In this document: in pieces, positions 1-12,400 of the stretch
Numbering within the stretch: the stretch's first letter is position 1
Layout: each line of letters begins with the position of its first letter
NCBI GenBank assembly: GCA_032622095.1
Contig: CP136066.1
Location: 133,765,917-133,829,916 of the forward strand
Source: Siphonodentalium dalli
Taxonomy: Eukaryota > Mollusca > Scaphopoda > Gadilida > Siphonodentaliidae
Direction of reading: 5' to 3'
Length of the DNA: 64,000 nt
Position numbers and translations under genes: made by a program
The notes under the pieces: generated by a model
The model's input: only the letters and a program-made list of their open reading frames with translations
Database searches by the model: none
Told to the model about the DNA's origin: nothing

Positions 1-245
1 ATGAAATGGTGGATAATAAACTATCATACCAAATTTGATTCAGATTTGATCACACAAACTAAAATTATGATGCGGAAACCAGAAATTAACACGATTCTAA
101 GTCGAAAAAGGGCCATAACTCTCGCAAAAATGGGCGGAGCACACCCATATTCGAACTTGACCTGTATTTTGGTCTGATAAACTTACATACCACATTTGGT
201 TCAGATATGATCACACAAACTGAAGTTATCATCCGGAAACCTACA
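1..245 (-). repeat. Two degenerate monomers of a ~170-bp dispersed repeat
   Basis: Read on the minus strand, this stretch contains two copies of a monomer that includes 'ccggatgataactt', 'aaatttggtatg', 'caggtcaagttcgaat' and 'gagttatggccc'. The same phrases recur in the better preserved element at 62047-63003 and in the degraded block at 57520-58040. It is cut by the window edge. No reading frame here is credible. It is a non-coding dispersed repeat, and the family name is unknown to me. Confidence 0.7.
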
Positions 246-270
246 ATTTTCAAAGTTTAAATGTCTATTA

Positions 271-658
271 GGCGACACCAATTTTTAAGTCTGGTTTACG
301 AACATGTGGGCTGATGTGGGGAGAACAAAAGTAGATGCAGGAGGGAAAAAAAATAAAAATAAAAAAAATTGTTCCCCCAATTTATATCAAGTAAATCTTG
401 AAATTTTACATAAATTTTACAAAAATTGTGAAAAAAAACTTTTCGAATGAAATTCTGAACCAAACAAGACATTTCTTGTCATGAAATACATGAAAATATG
501 GATCTGCAAATGATCATAAGCAGAACCGGATGCGACAGCACATGAAAATCAGTACGCATGTAATTTGTTTTGGGACAAAAAAGTTAATTTTTTTTTCATG
601 AAATGGAAAAAAAGTTGTAGGAGGTGTTCGTAAACCGGACTTAAAAATTGGTGTCGCC
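271..658. mobile_element. PIF/Harbinger-type MITE, 388 bp
   Basis: The ends form a 34-bp terminal inverted repeat (271-304 and 625-658) with one mismatch; it starts GGCGACACCAATTTTTAAG. It is flanked on both sides by TTA (268-270 and 659-661). A 3-bp TTA/TAA target duplication with TIRs starting GG is typical of PIF/Harbinger elements. The interior is A-rich and has no transposase frame, so the copy is non-autonomous and would need a transposase in trans. The superfamily assignment rests on the target site and TIR start only. Confidence 0.75.
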
Positions 659-689
659 TTATGTGTATATAACTCATATAGCTAACTAT

Positions 690-985
690 TAAAGGTGCTC
701 AATCAGATTCGATGGTCCCCATATAATTAGATTCCAACAACAACATTTTTTTTAGAAATGCTGCTTCAGTTATCAGAATCGATTAATTGCCCAAAAATAA
801 TGCTAACCACTGTCAACTACATGTATAGTATAAAATTGCCTGATACGTTATATTTATCAACATGCTGTTCGACGAAGTTTGACCTTATTATCAACACAAA
901 GCCTCTTCATTTTAGAGTTATCCATCTTCATCCGCAATTTGGTCTGAGACCGTCGGCTCGTCAAATTTTTCTTGGCCACTATTAA
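690..985 (+). repeat. Dispersed repeat fragment, related to 49643-49910
   Basis: The start (about 690-745, 'ggtccccat...gattccaacaacaac') matches 49643-49696 closely. The 905-985 stretch, with 'ttttagagttatccat', resembles the part just left of the assembly gap at 49880-49908. The 75-codon frame at 758-985 lies wholly in this repeat and has no recognisable domain. The same repeat family thus occurs on both sides of the satellite array. Confidence 0.5.
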
Positions 986-1033
986 GTATCGATGGTGATA
1001 AATATTAAAATTTCAAAAATCGATATCTAATAA

Positions 1034-1290
1034 CTCTGAGCTTTGATACATGTAGGTGGGTCCCTCGACTTGATTAAAATATTTTTACCCCCCCCCGATT
1101 CCATATATATGTAAATAGCAAATGAGGGGCACTTAATCGGATTATGCAACTTTAAACTGTATTTGAATTTAAAGATGCATAATCCGATTAAGGGCCCCCT
1201 GAATTAATGCTCGCACATTACTATTTATTTGGACTTGGGGGTAAAAGATATTTGGTACGAGTCGAGGAACCCACCTATCAAAGCTCAAAG
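1034..1290. repeat. Inverted repeat with 123-bp arms
   Basis: Arms 1034-1156 and 1168-1290 are imperfect reverse complements around an 11-bp spacer. The inner parts ('cttaatcggattatgca' against 'tgcataatccgattaag') are nearly perfect. The outer parts share the reverse-complement phrases 'gagctttgat' and 'atcaaagctc', a C/G run next to 'taaaa', and 'cctcgact' against 'agtcgagg'. A third copy of the arm lies at about 49710-49800. It could be two head-to-head copies of a dispersed repeat or the ends of a foldback element. Confidence 0.75.
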
Positions 1291-1299
1291 TAAAGTTCA

Positions 1300-1830
1300 A
1301 TTTGAATTGAGGGGTATCTCTGACAATGTGCCACTCCAATCATGTCACGCTATTTCGATAAAACAATCATTTTTCATGCACATACAAAGCATGCAAGTTT
1401 TGAACACATCATACTGAGCCAGTTCCTCTACACATTTGCATAAAAATTAAAATTTCTGTGGCTGCCTGAAATGTACATAGCAAATAAAGAATGGAGCCTG
1501 TGAAAAAAAAAATTCGGCTTGTCTTTCATTATTTCAAGTATTACTAAATATATGGTAGGTGTAGGATAACAGATTACCTTAATGCTTTGTCTGTGTAATT
1601 TCTTATTTTTATTTTACACTATGAAATTGATGGTTAACATTGGTAAAGGTCAATTAAAGCAGTTAAAAATATTCTGAAAAATCCTATTCAGACTAAAATA
1701 TTTGAACGAAATGAACTTTTTATTTACCCCACTGTGAATGCCTATAAAATGAGTCATTTTAAAGACTTTTCAAAAAGAGACAGAGAGTACCATACGTTTA
1801 CTGAACAGGATGAACAAGAGGTTACTGGTG
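1300..1830. other. Non-coding stretch, nothing recognised
   Basis: AT-rich DNA with no credible exon, RNA gene or mobile-element end that I can see. A 90-codon frame begins at 1734 but runs straight into the monomer element at 1830-2230 and has no recognisable domain. Confidence 0.4.
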
Positions 1831-2230
1831 TACCCAAGGGTGCTGGATACCCCTTCGTGGTTACTAAATTGAAAATTGGGCAGGACAGATCTCAAATTAG
1901 AAATAAACAAAGAAGGATAGTACTAGGGGAAAAAATGCAAACTGCATCATTGGGCACTCATTTGAAAGAAGTCATGATCGTGAGCCTCCATAACAAATTT
2001 CATTGAGATCCGATGAACGCAGACAGAAATAAATTTCCAGATAAACACGTTGAGTGGGAAAAAGCATACAATTTCATTTGCCTCTTTTGAAAGCAGTCAT
2101 GATGATCAATATCCAAACTAAATCTCGATTCCGATCTGGTAACCCATGACTGAGATATATCCCTGGATGGACGGGCTGATGGACAGACAGATGGACATAA
2201 AAGTAATCCACATGTAGACAATTGGATTGG
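1830..2230 (-). repeat. Minus-oriented hairpin/GTCC-type monomer element (degenerate)
   Basis: On the minus strand there is a GTCC/GTCTG-rich tract (about 2165-2200 on the plus strand, seen as 'gatggacagacagatggac'). It is followed by at least two ~115-bp monomers; the related phrases 'tttgaaagaagtcatgat' (1971) and 'tttgaaagcagtcatgat' (2086) mark the period. The plan, a simple tract followed by imperfect monomers, is the same as in the elements at 58042, 59876 and 62047, though the sequence differs. The boundaries are approximate. Confidence 0.5.
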
Positions 2231-2490
2231 ATCCCATAATTACATGTACACAAGTTGTTCCGATGAAAGTCAATAATTGTCCACATTTAAAAAAAACATT
2301 AACAAATAAACAAAGTAATACAAGATCGTACAAAATTACAGGGTTGTAAAAATATTCTCCGAGTTAAACAAGAGCTGGCCTGTCACCCAGTGCATACCCT
2401 CATGTGGTATACCACCTAGGGTTGGCATATCTTAAGTAGAAGTCACAGCACCATGACCATTTTCTATCACATCAATTGTGTCCATGTCTG

Positions 2491-2640
2491 GGGGGCACTG
2501 GGCCATAGTGTCCCCCACTGGGGGGTACTGGGCCATAGTGTCCCCCACTGGGGGGTACTAGGCCATAGTGTCCCCCACTGGGGGGTACTGGGCCATAGTG
2601 TCCCCCACTGGGGGGTACTGGGCCATAGTGTCCCCCATTA
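2491..2640 (+). repeat. 30-bp minisatellite, five copies
   Basis: Five consecutive 30-bp units (starting 2491, 2521, 2551, 2581, 2611), each 'gggggtactgggccatagtg' plus 'tcccccactg' with one or two changes. Every unit junction has the near-palindrome CCCCCACTGGGGG. The 10-residue periodic frame at 2453-2650 is a by-product, because 30 is divisible by 3. The minisatellite abuts the start of the large satellite array directly. Confidence 0.95.
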
Positions 2641-2748
2641 CTACTACTAAATCCTTTAGCACGGGCTAAGGTCGTTCCTTTAGTCCGATCATCATAAAAT
2701 TAGTCATGGATGTTAACAATGACATGTAGATGGGAACGAGTCATTTTT

Positions 2749-2833
2749 AGCTCAACTTTACTTTGTAAAGTTTGAGCTATTGCCATGGCTTGGTATCCGT
2801 CGTACGTGTGTGTGTGCGTGTGTGATTCGTCAA
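2749..2833 (+). repeat. Superunit head: hairpin plus GT microsatellite (first of 40)
   Basis: The hairpin (2749-2778) has arms AGCTCAACTTTAC and GTAAAGTTTGAGCT separated by three T, with one unpaired base. It is followed by 'attgccatggcttggtatcc' and then a GT tract with CG interruptions, ending before 'gattcgtcaacaatttcc'. There are two head types in the array: one with 'gtcgtacg' before the GT tract, the other with 'ggcg'. Heads with an extra CGTGTGTG are 8 bp longer, which explains length pairs such as 671/679 and 1149/1157. The head interrupts a monomer just after 'gagtcattttt', leaving a ~92-bp truncated monomer in front of every hairpin. Confidence 0.9.
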
Positions 2834-5800
2834 CAATTTCCTTTAGCATGGGCTACAGTTCGTACCTTTGGTCCGATTATTCTGAAATTTGTCATGTATG
2901 TTGACATTGACATGTAGATGGGAACGAGTCATTTTGGGGTCATTTGGTAAAAAAACATGGCCGCCAGTGGCCATCTTGGATTTCAAAATTCAATCCATTA
3001 GCACGGGCTACAGGCCATACTGTTTGTCTGATCATCATGAAAGTTGTCATGGATGTTAATATTGACATGTAGATGGGAACGAGTAATTTTGGGGTCATTC
3101 GGCCCAAAAACATGGCCGCCAGCAGCCATCTTGGATTTTACTCATTGTATGACTAAATTCTTTAGCACGGGCTACAGGTCGTACGTTTAGTCTGATCATC
3201 ATAAAATTTGTCAAGAATGTTAATAATGACATGTAGATGGGAACGAGTCATTTTGGGGTCATTCGGCCAAAAAACATGGCCGCCAGCAGGCATCATTGAT
3301 TTTACTCTTTGTATGACTAAATCCTTTAGCACGGGCTACAGGCCGTACCTTTAGTCCGATCATCATAAAATTAGTCATGGATGTTAACAATGACATGTAG
3401 ATGGGAACGAGTCATTTTTAGCTCAACTTTACTTTGTAAAGTTTGAGCTATTGCCATGGCTTGGTATCCGGCGTGTGTGTGTGCGTGTGTGATTCGTCAA
3501 CAATTTCCTTTAGCACGGGCTACAGTTCGTACCTTTGGTCCGATTATTCTGAAATTTGTCATGGATGTTGACATTGACATGTAGATGGGAACGAGTCATT
3601 TTGGGGTCATTTGGAAAAAAAACATGGCCGCCAGTGGCCATCTTGGATTTCAAAATTCAATCCATTAGCACGGGCTACAGGCCATACTGTTTGTCTGATC
3701 ATCGTGAAAGTTGTCATGGACGTTAATATTGACATGTAGATGGGAACGAGTAATTTTGGGGTCATTCGGCCCAAAAATATGGCCGCCAGCAGCCATCTTG
3801 GATTTTACTCTTTGTATGACTAAATTCTTTAGCACGGGCTACAGGTCGTACTTTTAGTTTGATCATCATAAAATTTGTCAAGAATGTTAATAATGACATG
3901 TAGATGGGAACGAGTCATTTTGGTATCATTCGACCCAAAAACATGGCCGCCAGCAGCCATCATGGATTTTACTCTTTGTATGACTAAATCCTTTAGCACG
4001 GGCTACAGGTCGTATCTTTAGTCTGATCATCATAAAATTTGTCATGGCTGTTGAAATTGGAATGTAGATGGGAACGAGTCATTTTGGGGTCATTCGGACA
4101 AAAAACATGGCCGCCAGTGGCCATCTTGGATTTCAAAATTTAATCCATTAGCACGGGTCACAGGTCGTACTGTTTGTCTGATCGTCATGAAATTTGTCAT
4201 GGATGTTAATATTGACATGTAGATGGGAACGAGTCATTTTGGGGTCATTTGGCCCAAAAACATGGCCGCCAGCAGCCATCTTGGATTTTACTCTTTGTAT
4301 GACTAAATTCTTTAGCACGGGCTACAGATCGTACTTTTAGTCTGATCATCATAAAATTTGTCAAGAATGTTAATAATGACATGTAGATGGGAACGAGTCA
4401 TTTTGGGGTCATTCGGCCAAAAAACATGGCCGCCAGCAGGCATCATTGATTTTACTCTTTGTATGACTAAATCCTTTAGCACGGGCTAAGGTCGTACCTT
4501 TAGTCCGATCATCATAAAATTAGTCATGGATGTTAACAATGACATGTAGATGGGAACGAGTCATTTTTAGCTCAACTTTACTTTGTAAAGTTTGAGCTAT
4601 TGCCATGGCTTGGTATCCGTCGTACGTGTGTGTGTGCGTGTGTGCGTGTGTGATTCGTCAACAATTTCCTTTAGCATGGGCTACAGTTCGCACCTTTGGT
4701 CCGATTATTCTGAAATTTGTCATGGATGTTGACATTGACATGTAGATGGGAACGAGTCATTTTGGGGTCATTTGGAAAAAAAACATGGCCGCCAGTGGCC
4801 ATCTTGGATTTCAAAATTCAATCCATTAGCACGGGCTACAGGCCATACTGTTTGTCTGATCATCATGAAAGTTGTCATGGATGTTAATATTGACATGTAG
4901 ATGGGAACGAGTAATTTTGGGGTCATTCGGCCCAAAAACATGGCCGTCAGCAGCCATCTTGGATTTTACTCTTTGTATGACTAAATTCTTTAGCACGGGC
5001 TACAGATCGTACTTTTAGTCTGATCATCATAAAATTTGTCAAGAATGTTAATAATGACATGTAGATGGGAACGAGTCATTTTGGGGTCATTCGGCCAAAA
5101 AACATGGCCGCCAGCAGGCATCATTGATATTACTCTTTGTATGACTAAATCCTTTAGCACGGGCTACAGGTCGTACCTTTAGTCCGATCATCATAAAATT
5201 AGTCATGGATGTTAACAATGACATGTAGATGGGAACGAGTCATTTTTAGCTCAACTTTACTTTGTAAAGTTTGAGCTATTGCCATGGCTTGGTATCCGGC
5301 GTGTGTGTGTGCGTGTGTGCGTGTGTGATTCGTCAACAATTTCCTTTAGCACGGGCTACAGTTCGTACCTTTTGTCCGATTATTCTGAAATTTGTCATGG
5401 ATGTTGACATTGACATGTAGATGGGAACGAGTCATTTTGGGGTCATTTGGAAAAAAAACATGGCCGCCAGTGGCCATCTTGGATTTCAAAATTCAATCCA
5501 TTAGCACGGGCTACAGGCCATACTGTTCGTCTGATCATCATGAAAGTTGTCATGGATGTTAATATTGACATGTAGATGGGAACGAGTAATTTTGGGGTCA
5601 TTCGGCCCAAAAACATGGCCGCCAGAAGCCATCTTGGATTTTACTCTTTGTATGACTAAATTCTTTAGCACGGGCTACAGGTCGTACTTTTAGTTTGATC
5701 ATCATAAAATTTGTCAAGAATGTTAATAATGACATGTAGATGGGAACGAGTCATTTTGGTATCATTCGACCCAAAAACATGGCCGCCAGCAGCCATCTTG

Positions 5801-6404
5801 GATTTTACTCTTTGTATGACTAAATCCTTTAGCACGGGCTACAGGTCGTATCTTTAGTCTGATCATCATAAAATTTATCATGGCTGTTGAAATTGGAATG
5901 TAGATGGGAACGAGTCATTTTGGGGTCATTCGGACAAAAAACATGGCCGCCAGTGGCCATCTTGGATTTCAAAATTTAATCCATTAGCACGGGTCACAGG
6001 TCGTACTGTTTGTCTGATCGTCATGAAATTTGTCATGGATGTTAATATTGACATTTAGATGGGAACGAGTCATTTTGGGGTCATTCGACCCAAAAACATG
6101 GCCGCCAGCAGCCATCTTGGATTTTACTCTTTGTATGACTAAATTCTTTAGCACGGGCTACAGATCGTACTTTTAGTCTGATCATCATAAAATTTGTCAA
6201 GAATGTTAATAATGACATGTAGATGGGAACGAGTCATTTTGGGGTCATTCGGCCAAAAAACATGGCCGCCATCAGGCATCATTGATTTTACTCTTTGTAT
6301 GACTAAATCCTTTAGCACGGGCTAAGGTCGTACCTTTAGTCCGATCATCATAAAATTAGTCATGGATGTTAACAATGACATGTAGATGGGAACGAGTCAT
6401 TTTT

Positions 6405-9400
6405 AGCTCAACTTTACTTTGTAAAGTTTGAGCTATTGCCATGGCTTGGTATCCGTCGTACGTGTGTGTGTGCGTGTGTGCGTGTGTGATTCGTCAACAA
6501 TTTCCTTTAGCATGGGCTACAGTTCGTACGTTTGGTCCGATTATTCTGAAATTTGTCATGGATATTGACATTGACATGTAGATGGGAACGAGTCATTTTG
6601 GGGTCATTTGGAAAAAAAACATGGCCGCCAGTGGCCATCTTGGATTTCAAAATTCAATCCATTAGCACGGGCTACAGGCCATACTGTTTGTCTGATCATC
6701 ATGAAAGTTGTCATGGATGTTAATATTGACATGTAGATGGGAACGAGTAATTTTGGGGTCATTCGGCCCAAAAACATGGCCGCCAGCAGCCATCTTGGAT
6801 TTTACTCTTTGTATGACTAAATTCTTTAGCACGGGCTACAGGTCGTACTTTTAGTTTGATCATCATAAAATTTATCAAGAATGTTAATAATGACATGTAG
6901 ATGGGAACGAGTCATTTTGGTATCATTCGACCCAAAAACATGGCCGCCAGCAGCCATCTTGGATTTTACTCTGTGTATGACTAAATCCTTTAGCACGGGC
7001 TACAGGTCGTACCTTTAGTCTGATCATCATAAAATTTGTCATGGCTGTTGAAATTGAAATGTAGATGGGAACGAGTCATTTTGGGGTCATTCGGACAAAA
7101 AACATGGCCGCCAGTGGCCATCTTGGATTTCAAAATTTAAATTAAAATTAGTCATGGATGTTAACAATGACATGTAGATGGGAAAGAGTCATTTTTAGCT
7201 CAACTTTACTTTGTAAAGTTTGAGCTATTGCCATGGCTTGGTATCCGGCGTGTGTGTGTGCGTGTGTGATTCGTCAACAATTTCCTTTAGCACGGGCTAC
7301 AGTTCGTACCTTTGGTCCGATTATTCTGAAATTTGTCATGGATGTTGACATTGACATGTAGATGGGAACGAGTCATTTTGGGGTCATTTGAAAAAAAAAC
7401 ATGGCCGCCAGTGGCCATCTTGGATTTCAAAATTCAATCCATTAGCACGGGCTACAGGCCATACTGTTCGTCTGATCATCATGAAAGTTGTCATGGACGT
7501 TAATATTGACATGTAGATGGGAACGAGTAATTTTGGGGTCATTCGGCCCAAAAACATGGCCGCCAGCAGCCATCTTGGATTTTACTCTTTGTATGACTAA
7601 ATTCTTTAGCACGGGCTACAGGTCGTACTTTTAGTTTGATCATCATAAAATTTGTCAAGAATGTTAATAATGACATGTAGATGGGAACGAGTCATTTTGG
7701 TATCATTCGACCCAAAAACATGGCCGCCAGCAGCCATCTTGGATTTTACTCTTTGTATGACTAAATCCTTTAGCACGGGCTACAGGTCGTATCTTTAGTC
7801 TGATCATCATAAAATTTGTCATGGCAGTTGAAATTGGAATGTAGATGGGAACGAGTCATTTTGGGGTTATTCGGACAAAAAACATGGCCGCCAGTGGCCA
7901 TCTTGGATTTCAAAATTTAATCCATTAGCACGGGTCACAGGTCGTACTGTTTGTCTGATCGTCATGAAATTTGTCATGGATGTTAATATTGACATGTAGA
8001 TGGGAACGAGTCATTTTGGGGTCATTTGGCCCAAAAACATGGCCGCCAGCAGCCATCTTGGATTTTACTCTTTGTATGACTAAATTCTTTAGCACGGGCT
8101 ACAGATCGTACTTTTAGTCTGATCATCATAAAATTTGTCAAGAATGTTAATAATGACATGTAGATGGGAACGAGTCATTTTGGGGTCATTCGGCCAAAAA
8201 ACATGGCCGCCAGCAGGCATCATTGATTTTACTCTTTGTATGACTAGATCCTTTAGCACGGGCTAAGGTCGTACCTTTAGTCCGATCATCATAAAATTAG
8301 TCATGGATGTTAACAATGACATGTAGATGGGAACGAGTCATTTTTAGCTCAACTTTACTTTGTAAAGTTTGAGCTATTGCCATGGCTTGGTATCCGTCGT
8401 ACGTGTGTGTGTGCGTGTGTGATTCGTCAACAATTTCCTTTAGCATGGGCTACAGTTCGTACCTTTGGTCCGATTATTCTGAAATTTGTCATGGATGTTG
8501 ACATTGACATGTAGATGGGAACGAGTCATTTTGGGCTCATTTGGAAAAAAAACATGGCCGCCAGTGGCCACATTGGATTTCAAAATTCAATCCATTAGCA
8601 CGGGCTACAGGCCATACTGTTTGTCTGATCATCATGAAAGTTGTCATGGATGTTAATATTGACATCTAGATCAGAACGAGTAATTTTGGGGTCATTCGGC
8701 CCAAAAACATGGCCGTCAGCAGCCATCTTGGATTTTACTCTTTGTATGACTAAATTCTTTAGCACGGGCTACAGATCGTACTTTTAGTCTGATCATCATA
8801 AAATTTGTCAAGAATGTTAATAATGACATGTAGATGGGAACGAGTCATTTTGGGGTCATTCGGCCTAAAAACATGGCCGCCAGCAGGCATCATTGATTTT
8901 ACTCTTTGTATGACTAAATCCTTTAGCACGGGCTACAGGTCGTACCTTTAGTCCGATCATCATAAAATTAGACATGGATGTTAACAATGACATGTAGATG
9001 GGAACGAGTCATTTTTAGCTCAACTTTACTTTGTAAAGTTTGAGCTATTGCCATGGCTTGGTATCCGTCGTACGTGTGTGTGTGCGTGTGTGCGTGTGTG
9101 ATTCGTCAACAATTTCCTTTAGCATGGGCTACAGTTCGTACCTTTGGTCCGATTATTCTGAAATTTGTCATGGATGTTGACATTGACATGTAGATGGGAA
9201 CGAGTCATTTTGGGGTCATTTGGAGAAAAAAACATGGCCGCCAGTGGCCATCTTGGATTTCAAAATTCAATCCATTAGCACGGGCTACAGGCCATACTGT
9301 TTGTCTGATCATCATGAAAGTTGTCATGGATGTTAATATTAACATGTAGATGGGAACGAGTAATTTTGGGGTCATTCGGCCCAAAAACATGGCCGTAGCA

Positions 9401-12400
9401 GCCATCTTGGATTTTACTCTTTGTATGACTAAATTCTTTAGCACGGGCTACAGATCGTACTTTTAGTCTGATCATCATAAAATTTGTCAAGAATGTTAAT
9501 AATGACATGTAGATGGGAACGAGTCATTTTGGGGTCATTCGGCCAAAAAACATGGCCGCCAGCAGGCATCATTGATATTACTCTTTGTATGACTAAATCC
9601 TTTAGCACGGGCTACAGGTCGTACCTTTAGTCCGATCATCATAAAATTAGTCATGGATGTTAACAATGACATGTAGATGGGAACGAGTCATTTTTAGCTC
9701 AACTTTACTTTGTAAAGTTTGAGCTATTGCCATGGCTTGGTATCCGGCGTGTGTGTGTGCGTGTGTGCGTGTGTGATTCGTCAACAATTTCCTTTAGCAC
9801 GGGCTACAGTTCGTACCTTTGGTCCGATTATTCTGAAATTTGTCATGGATGTTGACATTGACATGTAGATGGGAACGAGTCATTTTGGGGTCATTTGGAA
9901 AAAAAACATGGCCGCCAGTGGCCATCTTGGATTTCAAAATTCAATCCATTAGCACGGGCTACAGGCCATACTGTTTGTCTGATCATCATGAATGTTGTCA
10001 TGGATGTTAATATTGACATGTAGATGGGAACGAGTAATTTTGGGGTCATTCGGCCCAAAAACATGGCCGCCAGCAGCCATCTTGGATTTTACTCTTTGTA
10101 TGACTAAATTCTTTAGCACGGGCTACAGGTCGTACTTTTAGTTTGATCATCATAAAATTTGTCAAGAATGTTAATAATGACATGTAGATGGGAACGAGTC
10201 ATTTTGGTATCATTCGACCCAAAAACATGGCCGCCAGCAGCCATCTTGGATTTTACTCTTTGTATGACTAAATCCTTTAGCACGGGCTACAGGTCGTATC
10301 TTTAGTCTGATCATCATAAAATTTGTCATGGCTGTTGAAATTGGAATGTAGATGGGAACGAGTCATTTTGGGGTCATTCGGACAAAAAACATGGCCGCCA
10401 GTGGCCATCTTGGATTTCAAAATTTAATCCATTAGCACGGGTCACAGGTCGTACTGTTTGTCTGATCGTCATGAAATTTGTCATGGATGTTAATATTGAC
10501 ATGTAGATGGGAACGAGTCATTTTGGGGTCATTCGACCCAAAAACATGGCCGCCAGCAGCCATCTTGGATTTTACTCTTTGTATGACTAAATTCTTTAGC
10601 ACGGGCTACAGATCGTACTTTTAGTCTGATCATCATAAAATTTGTCAAGAATGTTAATAATGACATGTAGATGGGAACGAGTCATTTTGGGGTCATTCGG
10701 CCAAAAAACATGGCCGCCAGCAGGCATCATTGATTTTACTCTTTGTATGACTAAATCCTTTAGCACGGGCTAAGGTCGTACCTTTAGTCCGATCATCATA
10801 AAATTAGTCATGGATGTTAACAATGACATGTAGATGGGAACGAGTCATTTTTAGCTCAACTTTACTTTGTAAAGTTTGAGCTATTGCCATGGCTTGGTAT
10901 CCGTCGTACGTGTGTGTGTGCGTGTGTGCGTGTGTGATTCGTCAACAATTTCCTTTAGCATGGGCTACAGTTCGTACCTTTGGTCCGATTATTCTGAAAT
11001 TTGTCATGGATGTTGACATTGACATGTAGATGGGAACGAGTCATTTTGGGGTCATTTGGAAAAAAAACATGGCCGCCAGTGGCCATCTTGGATTTCAAAA
11101 TTCAATCCATTAGCACGGGCTACAGGCCATACTGTTTGTCTGATCATCATGAAAGTTGTCATGGATGTTAATATTAACATGTAGATGGGAACGAGTAATT
11201 TTGGGGTCATTCGGCCCAAAAACATGGCCGTAGCAGCCATCTTGGATTTTACTCTTTGTATGACTAAATTCTTTAGCACGGGCTACAGATCGTACTTTTA
11301 GTCTGATCATCATAAAATTTGTCAAGAATGTTAATAATGACATGTAGATGGGAACGAGTCATTTTGGGGTCATTCGGCCAAAAAACATGGCCGCCAGCAG
11401 GCATCATTGATATTACTCTTTGTATGACTAAATCCTTTAGCACGGGCTACAGGTCGTACCTTTAGTCCGATCATCATAAAATTAGTCATGGATGTTAACT
11501 ATGACATGTAGATGGGAAAGGGTCATTTTTAGCTCAACTTTACTTTGTAAAGTTTGAGCTATTGCCATGGCTTGGTATCCGGCGTGTGTGTGTGCGTGTG
11601 TGCGTGTGTGATTCGTCAACAATTTCCTTTAGCACGGGCTACAGTTCGTACCTTTGGTCCGATTATTCTGAAATTTGTCATGGATGTTGACATTGACATG
11701 TAGATGGGAACGAGTCATTTTGGGGTCATTTGGAAAAAAAACATGGCCGCCAGTGGCCATCTTGGATTTCAAAATTCAATCCATTAGCACGGGCTACAGG
11801 CCATACTGTTTGTCTGATCATCATGAAAGTTGTCATGGACGTTAATATTGACATGTAGATGGGAACGAGTAATTTTGGGGTCATTCGGCCCAAAAACATG
11901 GCCGCCAGCAGCCATCTTGGATTTTACTCTTTGTATGACTAAATTCTTTAGCACGGGCTACAGGTCGTACTTTTAGTTTGATCATCATAAAATTTGTCAA
12001 GAATGTTAATAATGACATGTAGATGGGAACGAGTCATTTTGGTATCATTCGACCCAAAAACATGGCCGCCAGCAGCCATCTTGGATTTTACTCTTTGTAT
12101 GACTAAATTCTTTAGCACGGGCTACAGGTCGTACTTTTAGTTTGATCATCATAAAATTTGTCAAGAATGTTAATAATGACATGTAGATGGGAACGAGCCA
12201 TTTTGGTATCATTCGACCCAAAAACATGGCCGCCAGCAGCCATCTTGGATTTTACTCTGTGTATGACTAAATCCTTTAGCACGGGCTACAGGTCGTACCT
12301 TTAGTCTGATCATCATAAAATTTGTCATGGCTGTTGAAATTGGAATGTAGATGGGAACGAGTCATTTTGGGGTCATTTGGAAAAAAAACATGGCCGCCAG

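Noticed and set aside
1734-2006. 90-codon plus-strand frame
   Set aside because: Overlaps the degenerate monomer element and shows no recognisable domain, splice context or promoter.
2453-2650. 65-codon frame with a 10-residue repeat
   Set aside because: Created by the 30-bp minisatellite, whose unit length is a multiple of three.
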